Shown here in pieces: positions 10,708 through 21,642 of a DNA stretch of 64,000 nt (the stretch's first letter is position 1; each line of letters begins with the position of its first letter). This DNA is from Oegoconia quadripuncta. Lineage: Eukaryota; Arthropoda; Insecta; Lepidoptera; Autostichidae. Made by a program: the position numbers and the translations under genes. The stretch covers positions 18,106,865-18,170,864 of the forward strand of contig OX438750.1 of NCBI GenBank assembly GCA_949316235.1. The letters run 5' to 3'. The notes under the pieces are model-generated. The model was given only the letters and a program-made list of their open reading frames with translations, ran no database searches and had not been told where the DNA came from.

Positions 10708-10974
10708 GTTGTTCCTTTCTTTTAAAATACTATGTTACTTAGGCAGAGTTATTATTTTTTAGCTATTCTTTCGATTGGCATCATAAAAGTAGGGTGTTTT
10801 TTTTTCACATTTGAGTCGGTTCGATTCCCAGCCGAAGCAAATAATTTTTAGAAAATCTATGAATGCAGAATTACTAACTTTTAAAAATAACATAAAGTCT
10901 TCTTTGAGCAAAATTCACTATCTACGATATTTAAGGTACTTCCCCTTCATGTCCCATAACTTTGGGACGCCCTG
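10708..10974 (-). repeat. 3' terminal inverted repeat of mariner-like element
   Basis: Complement of 8856-9123 with about two substitutions and a one-base A/T-run difference. It begins 79 bases after the transposase stop. Confidence 0.92.
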
Positions 10975-11971
10975 TATATCACACAGGTGTTTGTACCCTT
11001 TGACCTGATTAGGCTGTATTGAACTGGCTCGTTCATTACTCTGCTTACAACACGAGGCGACCTAACATGATGGGGGAGGCGTCGACTGTGGAAATTGTTT
11101 TTAATTATTAAATAGGTTTAAATAACACGATGTACACAGACACAGGTGGTAATCATGTAAATAACAGAGAAGATGAGACGTAATAGAGAAGAAGCCGGTA
11201 CGAAATAGTAGGTGGATGTGAGCCAAGAATGATGACGATGATGTGTTAATAACACCTAAATTAGATCGCGTTTTTGAAAGCAACCATATGGCCAAATTCA
11301 GCAGAGGTCATAAACTGAATTCTGATATATATTTTAAGAAAACAGAGATCTGTTTTATAGCAATATTGTAAAGGACATTACCGAAGAGCCTCGTAAGTTT
11401 TGAACAGTTAACAAGATTTGAGTAAAATGCTTTGTTATTAGAATTTCTCCGAAAATTGCGTTGAACTACAGAATTTATAGAAACAACATACATAAGTCCC
11501 TGGGCATGCGTTGTTACCAAAAATTCTTATCGGAAAACTTGCTAAAACATATGAACGAATCACTGTAGTTATCGATGTGATTATACATTATATTTCGCTT
11601 AAAAGTGGACTCGTGTGATTCCATAAATACGTGATACAATTGTTGGATAATGATCATAATAATTACTCGCTTTAATTTGCATCGTAGATGTACCAATTTT
11701 GATGAGATATACTGATACATTTTTATTAATCATTAAAGCTGAGTAGAATCTTGGGCAAACCCAGATTCCAAACATTTGTATACATTTTGATGTTTTATAG
11801 ACACACGTTGGTTTGAGAGAATATTAAAAAAAAATGATGTTGTATTACGGGCCTTTACGGAAAATTTAGAACACTGCCTCTCCACAATTAACAAATACTT
11901 GCATAGTTTGTATTCTAAATGCATACATAACATTTACTCCTAATGGGATAGTCTAAAACAGACAATTTGCT
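10975..11971. other. AT-rich stretch, nothing recognised
   Basis: Several short minus-strand open stretches occur, but none has a motif or coding character. Confidence 0.4.
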
Positions 11972-12455
11972 TAAGCCCATCAACTGCCGTACAAATTATT
12001 ACTCGGGATCCTTTGGCATTAAGGCTGCTCAGTTGTGGAATGCACTACCACAAAATATTCAACACGCAGAATCACTTGCAGTGTTTAAACTCCATCTAAA
12101 GGAATATTATTTATCTCTATAATGAATTGTATGTACTGTTATATATATTTATGTGTATTTTATTATTGTACTTCTTTATATGGATTTCTATTTTTATTTT
12201 AGTACCTAAGTGTTTATCTTTGTATGTATTCAACTATACCTATTTGTATCCTATTTATTCTGATATTTAAAGTTATTCACCTTTTACTTTGCGCTATCCA
12301 ACTACTTATTAAAAAGCTTCTTTAACTGAAGTTTGTTAGTGACTTGTTCTGGAAGAAATCGCCATCAGCGATAAGACCGCCTTTGTACACTTTATCGTTT
12401 ATGTTAAATATTCTTTGTATTTTATTTTTGTGTGCAATAAAGAATTTACTTCGAT
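11972..12455 (+). mobile_element. 5'-truncated LINE fragment with 3' UTR
   Basis: The frame at 11978-12121 ends in a stop and contains YYSGSFGIKAAQLWNALPQN, the usual last stretch of the ORF2 product in many insect LINEs. The 3' UTR holds the block AAAAAGCTTCTTTAACTGA (12310) and ends with a GCAATAAAGAATTTAC polyadenylation-like signal near 12437. A second copy of this 3' UTR is at 33885-34012. Confidence 0.65.
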
Positions 12456-14326
12456 TGAATTGTTTATTTACTTATTTCTTTAGATTAGTCTCTGAGCATG
12501 ATAAGTCAGTTAGAGGACTACGACCTATGGTTTGCGGTTATTTTTTGTTAGTATTGTGTGGTAGGTGTGTGACCTACTGTGTTATGTAATTACTATTAGA
12601 TAACATTATATGTTTATTTCCTGCTAAGCTATAACTGCGGTATTTTTGAACCGCTAACTAAACCCAGCAGTGGTCCGCGGTTGTATGGTTGCATTTCGTA
12701 ACCGTAAACGTTGTTTTATTTACTTAGTTATCTTATTTTATTTACTTGCGTACTTTTCCCCGTCCGGTATATCTTCTCTACCTTCCGGATCTTTATAGAG
12801 GTAAGTTCCCCTTTGTATATATTTGTGACTGTTTCTAGGGTTCTGTACATCAAACAGTGCAGGAGAAATACGAAACGAAATGGAACAATACGTCGTCCGT
12901 CGATCGGAGCTAATTGCCTAATTTCAATGATAATGACCTACATTGCTGGTGACCATTGCTTGGTCGAATTGGACAGTTGAAGCCCTACTATTGGTCTAAT
13001 TTAAAACTTGGCGGTGAAGTTCATCATCAATATACTTAATAAAAGTTTTGGAGAAACTTTTCGTGGTAACATCGGTAGACAATATGTGTCTTTTATATTG
13101 AATATCAACTCCTTATTTTGAAACTAATAAAACATTTGCCATGTCATATATTACACCCAAGTGTTGTTTTATATGCATTACATAATTTCTTCATTGCAAA
13201 ACACTAGTAACTTCTAGGGAAGTACCTACTAGGAGAGCAGATGTAGGTTGAATACCAACGTTTGGTTGTTTAACGTGTCTCCTGAACCATGGAAACTCAT
13301 ACTAGTACGAAAATGTCACTAGTGAAGGCCTATCCAAGAATTGACTGCACCAAATGTTGCGAGCGAGAAATTGGAATGCTCGTATCAGAGCAAGTCATAT
13401 TCAAAACTGCAGAAAGGGTGCGGAAGAGCGACTGTCATTTGCCTTATAGTACTCTCCTCGAGTGGTGTGGTCTCAGACCATGAGTGTGGTTATACGACTG
13501 AGTAATAATATAATAACCTAGTATTCTATAAGGTTGCTCATGCAGCTTTCCTCTCTTTGGCCTCCCTTCCTTTAGGGTTTGCCTACATGGAATGCTACTG
13601 CTGAACACTAAATGCTCTAATGATACTTAACGATGATGTGACGGTTGAAAGAAACTCGTACAACCGTGCTGTATGAGTGCGTTTTATTTACTGATAATAT
13701 TCAATGCTAATGTAAAGATTTAAGCGTTTATGTAGTAAATAAAATTATGATAAAATGTGCCCCCTTGACACCACCCTGATCATTTCCCCCTTCCCTCTTT
13801 ATTAAAGTACTCGGCGTTTATTTTCATATACTTCTGTACGGCAGCTGCTTTGTTTTTATTTCAGTTAGATTACTGACCAAGAATTTAAACTCTCATTAAG
13901 CATTAATTAACGAATTTGACAGTTTAAAATCAGAACTTCTTATTCGCTTTGATCATATTATTATTTAATTATTATTATTTTACGAGGTCTATATACCTAC
14001 CTAATCAATTTAGTAAGTAATCGGTATGCTACACTTGGATATTAATCTAGCTTTGACGGTTGCGTTGATGTCTTTCTTTAGATGATACGAATTTGACGTT
14101 GTCTTCTACTTAATTCTCGAAGTACCTTACAGTATTTCTTAATTTTCATTCTTTGTACTATTGACAACAGTCAGCATATTCGGGCGGCATTTCTACCCAT
14201 ATTAACTCTAATTAATAAATTATTCATAGACATATTTCAAAAATGTTCGCTAAGACGACAGCGCATTTCGGAATATTTTAATTATTTTAGTGAAAATAAG
14301 CAAATTTAGTCATATCATTTTTAACC
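12456..14326. other. Long stretch without a supported feature
   Basis: No recognisable gene, TIR or SINE. The block 13270-13490 is less AT-rich and open for 64 codons but matches nothing known to me. A pyrimidine-rich patch lies at 13770-13800. Confidence 0.35.
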
Positions 14327-14651
14327 GCCTTCGTGGCTCAATGTAAACAACATAGGGTTTACGAATCGGAGGTCGCGGGTTCGATCCCCAGCGGGGTGGG
14401 TACATGTTTAGTACCCGGTTTGGTTGGTGGTAGGGCATTTTAAATGTCCGCCTGGCTAGCTACCACCATCTTATCTAAATCTGCCGCCAAACAGCAATGT
14501 TAATAGCGTTGTTGTGTTCCGGTTGTCAGAGATAAGATAGCCAGTTCCCCAAATTATTTGGGTTTCCGGGTCAGTACGCTTCCATCTTCGGCCTCATCTT
14601 CACTTAACATCAGGTGTGATTGAGGTCAAGTGCCGTAGTGCTTAAAAAAAA
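14327..14651 (+). mobile_element. SINE-A, most complete copy
   Basis: The tRNA-like head CCTTCGTGGCTCAATG is followed by the B-box GGTTCGATCCC. The body includes GGCTAGCTACCACCATCTTA and TTTCCGGGTCAGTACGC, and the copy ends in an A-run at 14644-14651. It is the reference for the partial copies at 3392, 31050, 47356, 48309, 55203 and 62060. Confidence 0.75.
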
Positions 14652-14935
14652 AATATATATATCATCTAGTCTCTCGGTTGGAGCACATGCACCACTGACT
14701 ATGAGAAGATTTATCAATGAACACATCCATATTGACTCTTGTAGGTATTGTCCAAAATTAAAAAATATGTTTGATTATTTTTTCTTTCTTTCTATGTATA
14801 CAATTCTTCTGAATGATTATATACTAAGAATATTGGGATATCTATTGGCTGATGTTCAGATTTACTTATCTTTGTTTATAATGTTATATAAAAACCTGTT
14901 ACTTTTCTAATAAAGTAAAATTAAAAAATACATAC
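14652..14935. other. AT-rich stretch between SINEs
   Basis: Possibly the body of the SINE-B-like copy that follows on the minus strand. No independent feature is visible. Confidence 0.35.
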
Positions 14936-15022
14936 ATGAGCCCCTAGCGGGATTCGTACCCGCGACCTTTTAGTATGGCAGTCAGGGTTTCTAACTACTG
15001 CACCAATCGGTCATCGTTACCA
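14936..15022 (-). mobile_element. SINE-B head, minus strand
   Basis: On the minus strand the segment reads GACCGATTGGTGCAGTAG, then GGTCGCGGGTACGAATCCCG, then CTAGGGGC. This is the tRNA-like head shared with the copies at 21893 and 35530. Confidence 0.6.
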
Positions 15023-15369
15023 ATAAACGAAAGGCTATTTATACTCGTAATTTAATACATAAAATATTATCTTATTATGAAAATGTGACATCATAAGCCG
15101 GGAGTTCCAACAGTTTTTCCAAGAAATTTACGAAAATTTCCCATGAACTGGTTGTACGGTCATTGGTATACCGAGCGGTGTCAATAAACGCAACGAACAG
15201 ACAGACTCTTAGGAAAAACATTTGTTTGTACTGTCGTCTCATCGGAACGTTAAGTGAGACCGACATTACGACTGCTTTATGTAACTCACTATGAGTACAT
15301 GTGTTGGAAGAAGATCATTGAATTTCGTTATCCAATTTTGTCCGACAAAAATAAACTGGACTGCTGTGT
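15023..15369. other. No recognised feature
   Basis: An open stretch of 63 codons on the minus strand has no motif. No repeat boundary is seen. Confidence 0.35.
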
Positions 15370-15682
15370 GGTTTCGGCACTCAAATAGAATAGAACCAAC
15401 CCGTCTCTTCCCGTGGGTGACGTAAAAGGCGACTTTCCATCAAAAACATGTATAGATTTTCACGTTTCAACGACGATGGGCCCACCCCCTGTCACGTGTG
15501 CATTTCTGTATATTTCTTAAGGTGAACTGGGGATGCTGTTTCAATCATTAATCTTTTAATGTTTAGAATCTTTGCCCACCCCATTTGGTAAAAAGGTCGT
15601 GACTTTATGTATGTAAAATAAACTGGACAGGTGAGAGTTTGACTCGCCCACTGAAGGTTGCGTACCGTTGTATGTAGATAAT
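15370..15682 (+). repeat. Repeat-M copy 2 with extended right flank
   Basis: Matches Repeat-M from GTTTCGGCACTCAAATAG to GTCGTGACTTTATG. It is then followed by a 65-bp block containing GTGAGAGTTTGACTCGCCCA and TTGCGTACCGTTGTATGTAG. The same extra block follows the copy at 30249, so the shared unit is longer than Repeat-M alone. Confidence 0.65.
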
Positions 15683-16673
15683 TCGTCCATCACGAGAATC
15701 AAGTCTAGAAACATAAATTTGTAATAATAACAAAAAACAATTTTTTAATTAACGATTTTTTCGTTTACTTGTGTTGTGTGTGTTGTTTTTTGCAATTTCA
15801 TGATTCAGGTTCAACGGGAAGTACTCTAAAGATTTTACCTGCATCATTTGCCTCACATTTTGGCGCCTTCTTCCTGAGAAAAAGGTCTTGACAAACAGAC
15901 AGACAACGAAGTGATGCTACAAGGGTTCATTTTTCCTTTAGAGGTAGCTATGGAACCCTAAAATCACTTGACATTTTGGCTTAAAAATACACTTCCCGCA
16001 CTAATTGGTACAAATTTAGCACTATTATGTACGAATCGATATCTGATGGTGGGCCTACTGGGGTCACGGACACTGTTTACTTAAGCTGTTGTTTGCATTG
16101 CTATGGCAACTTTGCGGGGAAAAACATGGATGAATTCTAGGCGGACGTTATATAATCGGAAGATTTTCATTCTGATTGCATCCTAAGATACCTTATTGTA
16201 GCTTCTTCTATATTGTAAAATTAATAATCATTATTTAAATAATCACACATTTTTATAATAAGATTACAGCTTGTAATAGATTCAAAATTAAGTAAGAAAA
16301 AGTATATTATGTTAAACAAAAATATTCTTCCTTTGCACTTTGAGACAGGTTTGTTCGTAATCGCTTTATTTAACAAAGTAAACTAAGTACATACATCTTC
16401 ACACGTCGGAAATAGATGAACCTTATAATCTTTAAATAAATGGTTGTCAAACTCAAGTAGTTTCTTTACTGTCACTTTAATTTTTATTAGGTTAAGTTTT
16501 ATAACAGATATACTATATTCAACTAAAGTCGTTTTATTATATTTGGACCATTTGGTGATATTATGATGCATATATTATTATACATCTGAGTATTACGATT
16601 ATCAAAACATACATTTACATACATTAGAATGTAAAGGTAATAAAAATAATATTAGTGTTTGTTGTTTCACTTG
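15683..16673. other. No gene recognised; weak repeat debris
   Basis: A tail-like segment at 15889-15962 (AACAGACAGACAAC to TATGGAACCCTAAA) resembles a common lepidopteran repeat end. The rest is AT-rich and unassigned. Confidence 0.35.
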
Positions 16674-16872
16674 AACCACCTGTGACGCAGTCCCATATTC
16701 GCTATTCGATTAACGAAGTATAGTGCGGTTAGTCCTTGGATGGGTGATCATTAGTGATATTTTCATACAAATATCATGCTTGCGTGCACGTTATATAGCC
16801 GGTGCCGGTTGTTTTTAATTAAGCCAAATTGGTGCTCTACAAAGGCGACTTTGAAACACTGATTTTGCGTGC
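16674..16872 (+). mobile_element. SINE with 5S rRNA-like segment
   Basis: The segment GCGGTTAGTCCTTGGATGGG at 16728-16747 matches the internal C-box region of animal 5S rRNA except for one base (TACTT to TCCTT). A weaker match, CGATTAACGAAGT, lies just upstream in the right order. The downstream part, GCCGGTGCCGGTTGTTTTTA, recurs at 55028 next to another SINE. It is too diverged and incomplete for a 5S gene, so a 5S-derived SINE is the better reading. Confidence 0.55.
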
Positions 16873-17363
16873 ATTTTTGTAACTTCCTCAATATACCATA
16901 ACAATACTAATATAATACTAAATACCATAACTTGTGATTATGTTCTAACTATGTAAAACTTAATAATTAATGATTGTAAATGGACATATAAACACGGACA
17001 ACGCGTAAAATTTAAAATATTGTTTATCTTAAAATTCAGGTTCACAAATCCACGTTGGAGAAAGATGAAAATATAGTAATAATGTGCAATAGACGGGATT
17101 ACCTAGAAATAATCACATTTGACCAAGCTATTAGTTACCGGTACAGGTCTTGCTTATACTTCTGAAAATAGCTTTAATAAAGCAATTATTATTTATGCCA
17201 AGATTTTCAATTTATTAACGAAATGTTATTCGGTAAAATATTTGAAATTTTGGAAGAATAAATTGATAAATATTAGAACAATATAGATTTTTCTTTTCTT
17301 TTCCGACTAAAATTATTCCACTCGTAACTATTTACCGATTGTTTTTCCATAGCACAGTTAGTA
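16873..17363. other. AT-rich stretch left of the Gypsy element
   Basis: No feature is seen. The last five bases before the LTR (17364-17368, CATCC) are the target duplication of the Gypsy element. Confidence 0.4.
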
Positions 17364-17368
17364 CATCC

Positions 17369-17558
17369 TGTGGTGTTGTGTTAGTAAAATAAATGAATCG
17401 TTGGGCGGCGGTGGACGGCGCCCTCTCGGCTCACTTCAGGTACTTGCGGAAGGACCGTCAGCCGATGCGGACGTTGTCTATTACCGTCCCGATTGATGTC
17501 CTAAATACTGTCTTATTGGTGTATTCCCGATAGTGTACTTACGTGTGTGGACAGCACA
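17369..17558 (+). repeat. 5' LTR of Gypsy element
   Basis: Begins TGTGGTGTTGTG and ends GTGGACAGCACA. A base-by-base reading against 21453-21642 found no difference. The GC-rich core contains GGCGGCGGTGGACGG. Confidence 0.95.
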
Positions 17559-18269
17559 AGTGGCGACGAGCTCAATTGTAAGTACAACAAAACTAATTAT
17601 CGAATCAAATACAAAAAAAAAATCGCAATGTTTTCATACCACTTATTGTATGTAGGTACTTTATAATTTTGCTATGTTTGCCTTCATATGGTTAATTATA
17701 ACGCATAAAAAAACATAATATGTATAAATAAACATAAATAAAATACTGAGATAATAAGTAACAGCAGGCGTTCTCAGTACCTACTTAACACGAGTGGTGG
17801 TATTTGATTCTGTAATGCGATCCGCGTCGCTAAGCTATCGCTAAGACGCAGTCTACATAAACAAATCTGTAGTAGTGGAGAGATGAGTCATCATCCAGCA
17901 CTAAAGAAAATAAAATTAGAGGTATGAGTGCTCGCTCACTCTTACCTACTAATGTGTATATTAGTAGGGGCGCGATAATTTTGGTAGTGCACAACTGGGA
18001 ATTATCGGCCGGTACTAACACGAAGTTAGTGTTTCTTTCTTAGTATTGATGGAGCATTAGCAATAAAATAGTTATTTTCCGAACTCGCTCATAACAAACA
18101 AATGTTATTTAACGAAAATAATTTTCATATAATTATAGATTATTATTAATATCAGTAGTATTTTACAATACACGCTTATAATCTCTGTAGATACCTAACA
18201 TAATACAAGTACAATAAAACGAACCGTGACTTTGAAAACTTTAATAATTAATTTCAGATCGTTCGGATC
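17559..18269 (+). other. Gypsy untranslated leader
   Basis: About 710 bases lie between the LTR and gag, with no long frame. A TTTCAG acceptor-like word at 18252-18257 sits 12 bases before the gag start, so a spliced leader is possible but unproven. Confidence 0.5.
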
Positions 18270-19166
18270 ATGTCCCAATTAACCCCATTAGAAGCATTTG
18301 ATTGTGAAGGAGATCAGGCTTCTGTAGGTTTGCGGTGGGAGAAATGGAAGCGAGGACTAGAAATATACTTGCTTGCTTCCAATACCACCGCACCTGAGAA
18401 AAAGCGAGCTGTTTTATTACATGTTGGGGGATTACCATTGCAAGAGATTTTCTACAACATACCAGGCGCGTCAGTGCAACCAACCACTGAAACGAATGTA
18501 TATGACGTCGCGATAGTAAAATTTGATGACTATTTTACACCTAAACAAAACCGATATTATGAAAGACATTTGTTTCGGTTAATTAAGCAAGACCAAGACG
18601 AGAAATTTGAAAAATTTTTACTAAGACTCCGTTACCAAAGCGCGAAATGCAAGTTTACCGCGGAGGAGGAAAATATAATCGACCAAATAATCGAAAAATG
18701 CTCATCATCTGAACTAAGAAAGAAAATACTGACTATGGGTGACGAAGTTACCTTAACTAAAATCATATCAGAGGCAAACGCCCTTGAGACTGTAGAGAGA
18801 CAGTTAATTGAATTTGAACATAAAACAAACACCCAAATAAATAAAATAGACGCTCAAATATCCAATCCTGAATGCACCAGGTGTGGAAGTCTAAAACATA
18901 AATCTGACAGTTTTTCTTGTCCAGCAAGAAACAAACAATGTGCCAAATGTGGTCACATTGGGCATTTCAGGGCTCAATGCAGAACAAGAGCTGCTAAGCG
19001 TCAAAACAAACAAAAAAATGACAAAACAGCTAAGAAACGGAAAACAGAAGAAAAAAAGCTAGAAGATGATAACAAATACAAAAAAAGTACTGAGATCGAT
19101 TACATCTTCCATATTGATGACGATGCTATGTTAAAATGTCAAATTGGCGGAGTCGATGTAAAGTAA
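18270..19166 (+). CDS. Gag polyprotein of Gypsy element, 298 aa
   Basis: Gag would coat the element's RNA and build the cytoplasmic particle. The N-terminal about 190 residues are helix-rich with conserved-looking WEKWKRGLEIYLLASN near residues 23-38. Two cysteine knuckles follow: an atypical C202-X2-C205-X4-H210-X6-C217 and a classical C224-X2-C227-X4-H232-X4-C237. A strongly basic tail (residues 238-270) comes next, then YIFHIDDDAMLKCQIGG, which is the usual lead-in to the protease. The frame ends at once in an expansion of AAGT-like repeats (about 19160-19200) that disconnects gag-protease from pol. The start chosen is the first ATG of the long frame. The protein is otherwise intact. Confidence 0.8.
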   Translation: MSQLTPLEAFDCEGDQASVGLRWEKWKRGLEIYLLASNTTAPEKKRAVLLHVGGLPLQEIFYNIPGASVQPTTETNVYDVAIVKFDDYFTPKQNRYYERHLFRLIKQDQDEKFEKFLLRLRYQSAKCKFTAEEENIIDQIIEKCSSSELRKKILTMGDEVTLTKIISEANALETVERQLIEFEHKTNTQINKIDAQISNPECTRCGSLKHKSDSFSCPARNKQCAKCGHIGHFRAQCRTRAAKRQNKQKNDKTAKKRKTEEKKLEDDNKYKKSTEIDYIFHIDDDAMLKCQIGGVDVK

Positions 19167-19197
19167 GTAAATAGTAAAGTAAGTAAGTAAATGTTAT

Positions 19198-21361
19198 GTT
19201 ATGTAATGTTGAAGTTCTAATTGATTCAGGCAGTAAGCATAACATAATTAATTATGGTACCTGGACACATTTGAAAAGCAACAAAGCAATTGTCTTCGTG
19301 GAAAAGACACAGCTATGTCGCTCAATGTTCTGCGACTTGGTTTAGGAGTAAACACGGTCGTAACTCCTTTCCCGAAATTTAAGGATATAGAACTTGACAT
19401 TGCCATCGATGACGCTATTAAACCAGTGAGTCAAACTTATCGTAGAATTCCGATTCCCTTAAAAACTAAGGTCAATGCAAAAATTTATGAATTTGTTAAG
19501 TTAGATATCATAGAACATGTAAATAAACCCTCACCCTGAGTTTCGCCTATGGTTCCAATTTTAAAAAGCGATAACGATATCCGTATTTGTGTAGATATAC
19601 GATGTGCAAACAAAGCAATTAAACGCGAAAACCACCCATTGCCTACAATGGAACAATTAATGCCTAAAATATTTAGGCCTTCCTAAAGGCCTAAATATTT
19701 TCCAAACTTGACGTGAAAAACGCTTTTCACCAAATTGAAATCAAGGATAGTTGCCGACACATCACAACGTTCATCACAAACAAAGGTTATTGTTTGGCAT
19801 ATAAAATGCTCCTGAACATTTTCAAAAAATTATGGAAACTATTCTTTTACCGTGTGATGGTGTCGTCATTTTCATTGATGACATTGTGGTGTTTGGTCAT
19901 TATGAAATAGAACACAAAATTAGACTAGATCATGTTCTACAGGTCCTCAAGGAATATAACTTCTTCTTCTTCTTAATAATTCTTAATTTCTTCTTAATAA
20001 TTCTTAATAAAGGAAAATACATCTTTAATGCGAAATCCATACAGTTCTTAGGACACGAGTTGTCCTCGGAAAGGGTAAAACCCCTAGATAAATATATTAA
20101 GGTAATCGATGATTTTAGAGAATCTAAAACCATAGACGAAATTCAGAGCTTTCTTGGTCTCATAAATTTTGTAAACAAATGGGTCCCAAATTTAGCCACC
20201 TTAACCGAATCCATTCGTAAAATTTTGAGAGAAAAACTTCCCGAAAGCGCTAATATACTGCATACTGCATAAGCATACTGGAAAAGTGAACAAAGTTATG
20301 ATTTCAAAAACTTAAAAGAATGTCTTTCACGAATCCGTACCCTTGGGTTTTATGACCCCAATGACAGAACCCAATTATATGCTGACGCAAGTCCCGTAGG
20401 TCTTGGTGCCGTACTAGTTCAATACGATGCACGTGGCCCAAGAATCATTGCATTTGGCAACAAGAATCTTACCGAAGTAGGAAAAAGGTACTGCCAAACT
20501 GAAAAAGAAGCTCTTGCGTTAGTATGGGCTATTGAACATTTTAAAATGAATTGTTTGGGAAAAGTTCCAGTTAATTACGGGCCACAAACCAATTTCAGGT
20601 GATTTTGGTCCGTATTCCAAACCTTGCGCAAGAATCGAGAGGTATTCCAGCTACTATGACTTGCGACGGCAAACAATTTGGTTCTGAGGAGTTCAAATCA
20701 TTTTGTTTGGAACAAGGAATTAAACTTTACCACACGATTCCTTACTGGCCCCAACAGTACGGAGGAGTGGAAAGGCAAAATAGAGATATCGTCAAAAGAT
20801 TGAAGATCAACCAAACCCAAAAATCCGATTGGAGAGAAGCTCTCCTACAGTATATTTCATATACTATGTATAATAGACCCCACATGGTACAACTGGAAAA
20901 ACTCCTGCAGAGCTATTTTTCAATAGGATTTTTCGAGACAAATTGCCGTCATTGTTAGACTTAGCAAGCGGAGAAGAATATTCTGAAACAAGGGACAGAG
21001 ACAAAGAGAAAAAAGAGCAAGGAAAATGAAGGAAGACCGAAAGAGAAAGGCAAAAGAATCAGATATAGTGATTGGAGAAAAAGTATACGTGAAGAATTTA
21101 ATAAAAGAAAATTTAATTAACACCGGAGTTCGACCCAACTTCGCATACAGTAATACTAAAGGAAACGAAGCAAACGTGAGGAACGATTTAACAGGAAAAG
21201 AATATAGGAGGAACTTGATACATCTGAAAAGAGTAGAAGGACAGTGGCATGTCTGTAATGATGGAAATGAAGGACAAAGTAATTCTATAGACATGAGTGA
21301 TCATGAAGAAACGGAAATGATCAAGAATAAATCGATCGATGATGATTATAAAATAGAGTAG
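19198..21361 (+). pseudogene. Gypsy pol remnant (protease, RT, RNase H, integrase)
   Basis: Pieces appear in order but in different frames. The protease has LIDSGSKHNII near 19218. The RT begins FPKFKDIELDIAIDDAIKPV (19375), is stopped by TGA at 19537-19539 where a tryptophan is expected, and resumes. A 16-bp palindrome at 19666-19701 disrupts it again. Then come KLDVKNAFHQIEI and FIDDIVVFG (catalytic YxDD-type box with F). RNase H shows YADASPVGLGAVL. The integrase N-terminus and first catalytic Asp are deleted, but the segment with YWPQQYGGVERQNR (catalytic Glu) and a GPY/F-like C-terminal module ending near 21361 remain. TTCTTAATAATT-type local duplications occur at 19965-20010. Confidence 0.85.
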
Positions 21362-21452
21362 ATAAGTTTAATTACTAATTGGAAATTACTTTTATTTTGC
21401 TTATATTTAGTAACTAGATTCTGTAAATGCAAAACATATTAAAAGAAAGTGA

Positions 21453-21642
21453 TGTGGTGTTGTGTTAGTAAAATAAATGAATCGTTGGGCGGCGGTGGAC
21501 GGCGCCCTCTCGGCTCACTTCAGGTACTTGCGGAAGGACCGTCAGCCGATGCGGACGTTGTCTATTACCGTCCCGATTGATGTCCTAAATACTGTCTTAT
21601 TGGTGTATTCCCGATAGTGTACTTACGTGTGTGGACAGCACA
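21453..21642 (+). repeat. 3' LTR of Gypsy element
   Basis: Same length and, as read, the same sequence as the 5' LTR. It is followed by the CATCC target duplication. Confidence 0.95.

Larger units (their letters stand above)
8856..10974 (+). mobile_element. Complete mariner-like DNA transposon with long TIRs
   Basis: The element is 2119 bp, starts CAGGGCGTCCCAAAG and ends with its complement, with TATA on each side (TA target duplication, or TATA). The TIRs are 267-268 bp and differ at about two bases plus one A-run indel. A single transposase frame is intact. The 867-bp element at 31890-32756 has the same ends and is an internal-deletion derivative. Near-identical TIRs and an open frame point to recent activity. 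Between the 5' TIR and the ORF, a word beginning AATTTGAAAATGGAACAG occurs twice (9369 and 9464). Confidence 0.9.
17369..21642 (+). mobile_element. Gypsy-type LTR retrotransposon, defective internally
   Basis: A 4274-bp element bounded by two 190-bp LTRs that appear identical, with TG...CA ends and the 5-bp target duplication CATCC (17364-17368 and 21643-21647). A possible primer-binding site starting TGGCGACGAG lies two bases after the 5' LTR. A purine-rich tract, AAAAGAAAGTGA, precedes the 3' LTR. The order gag, protease, RT, RNase H, integrase fits Gypsy/Metaviridae. No envelope frame was seen. The pol region has stops, frameshifts and large deletions, so this copy cannot have moved by itself in its present form. 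Confidence 0.9.

Noticed and set aside
16700..16760. Possible 5S rRNA gene
   Set aside because: Only the internal region matches; the 5' and 3' stem sequences are absent and a SINE-type tail follows.
18632..18832. Minus-strand frame within gag
   Set aside because: Shadow of the Gypsy gag frame, which has the zinc-knuckle evidence.
20920..21294. Minus-strand 124-codon frame in the Gypsy element
   Set aside because: Shadow of the integrase C-terminal region on the plus strand.
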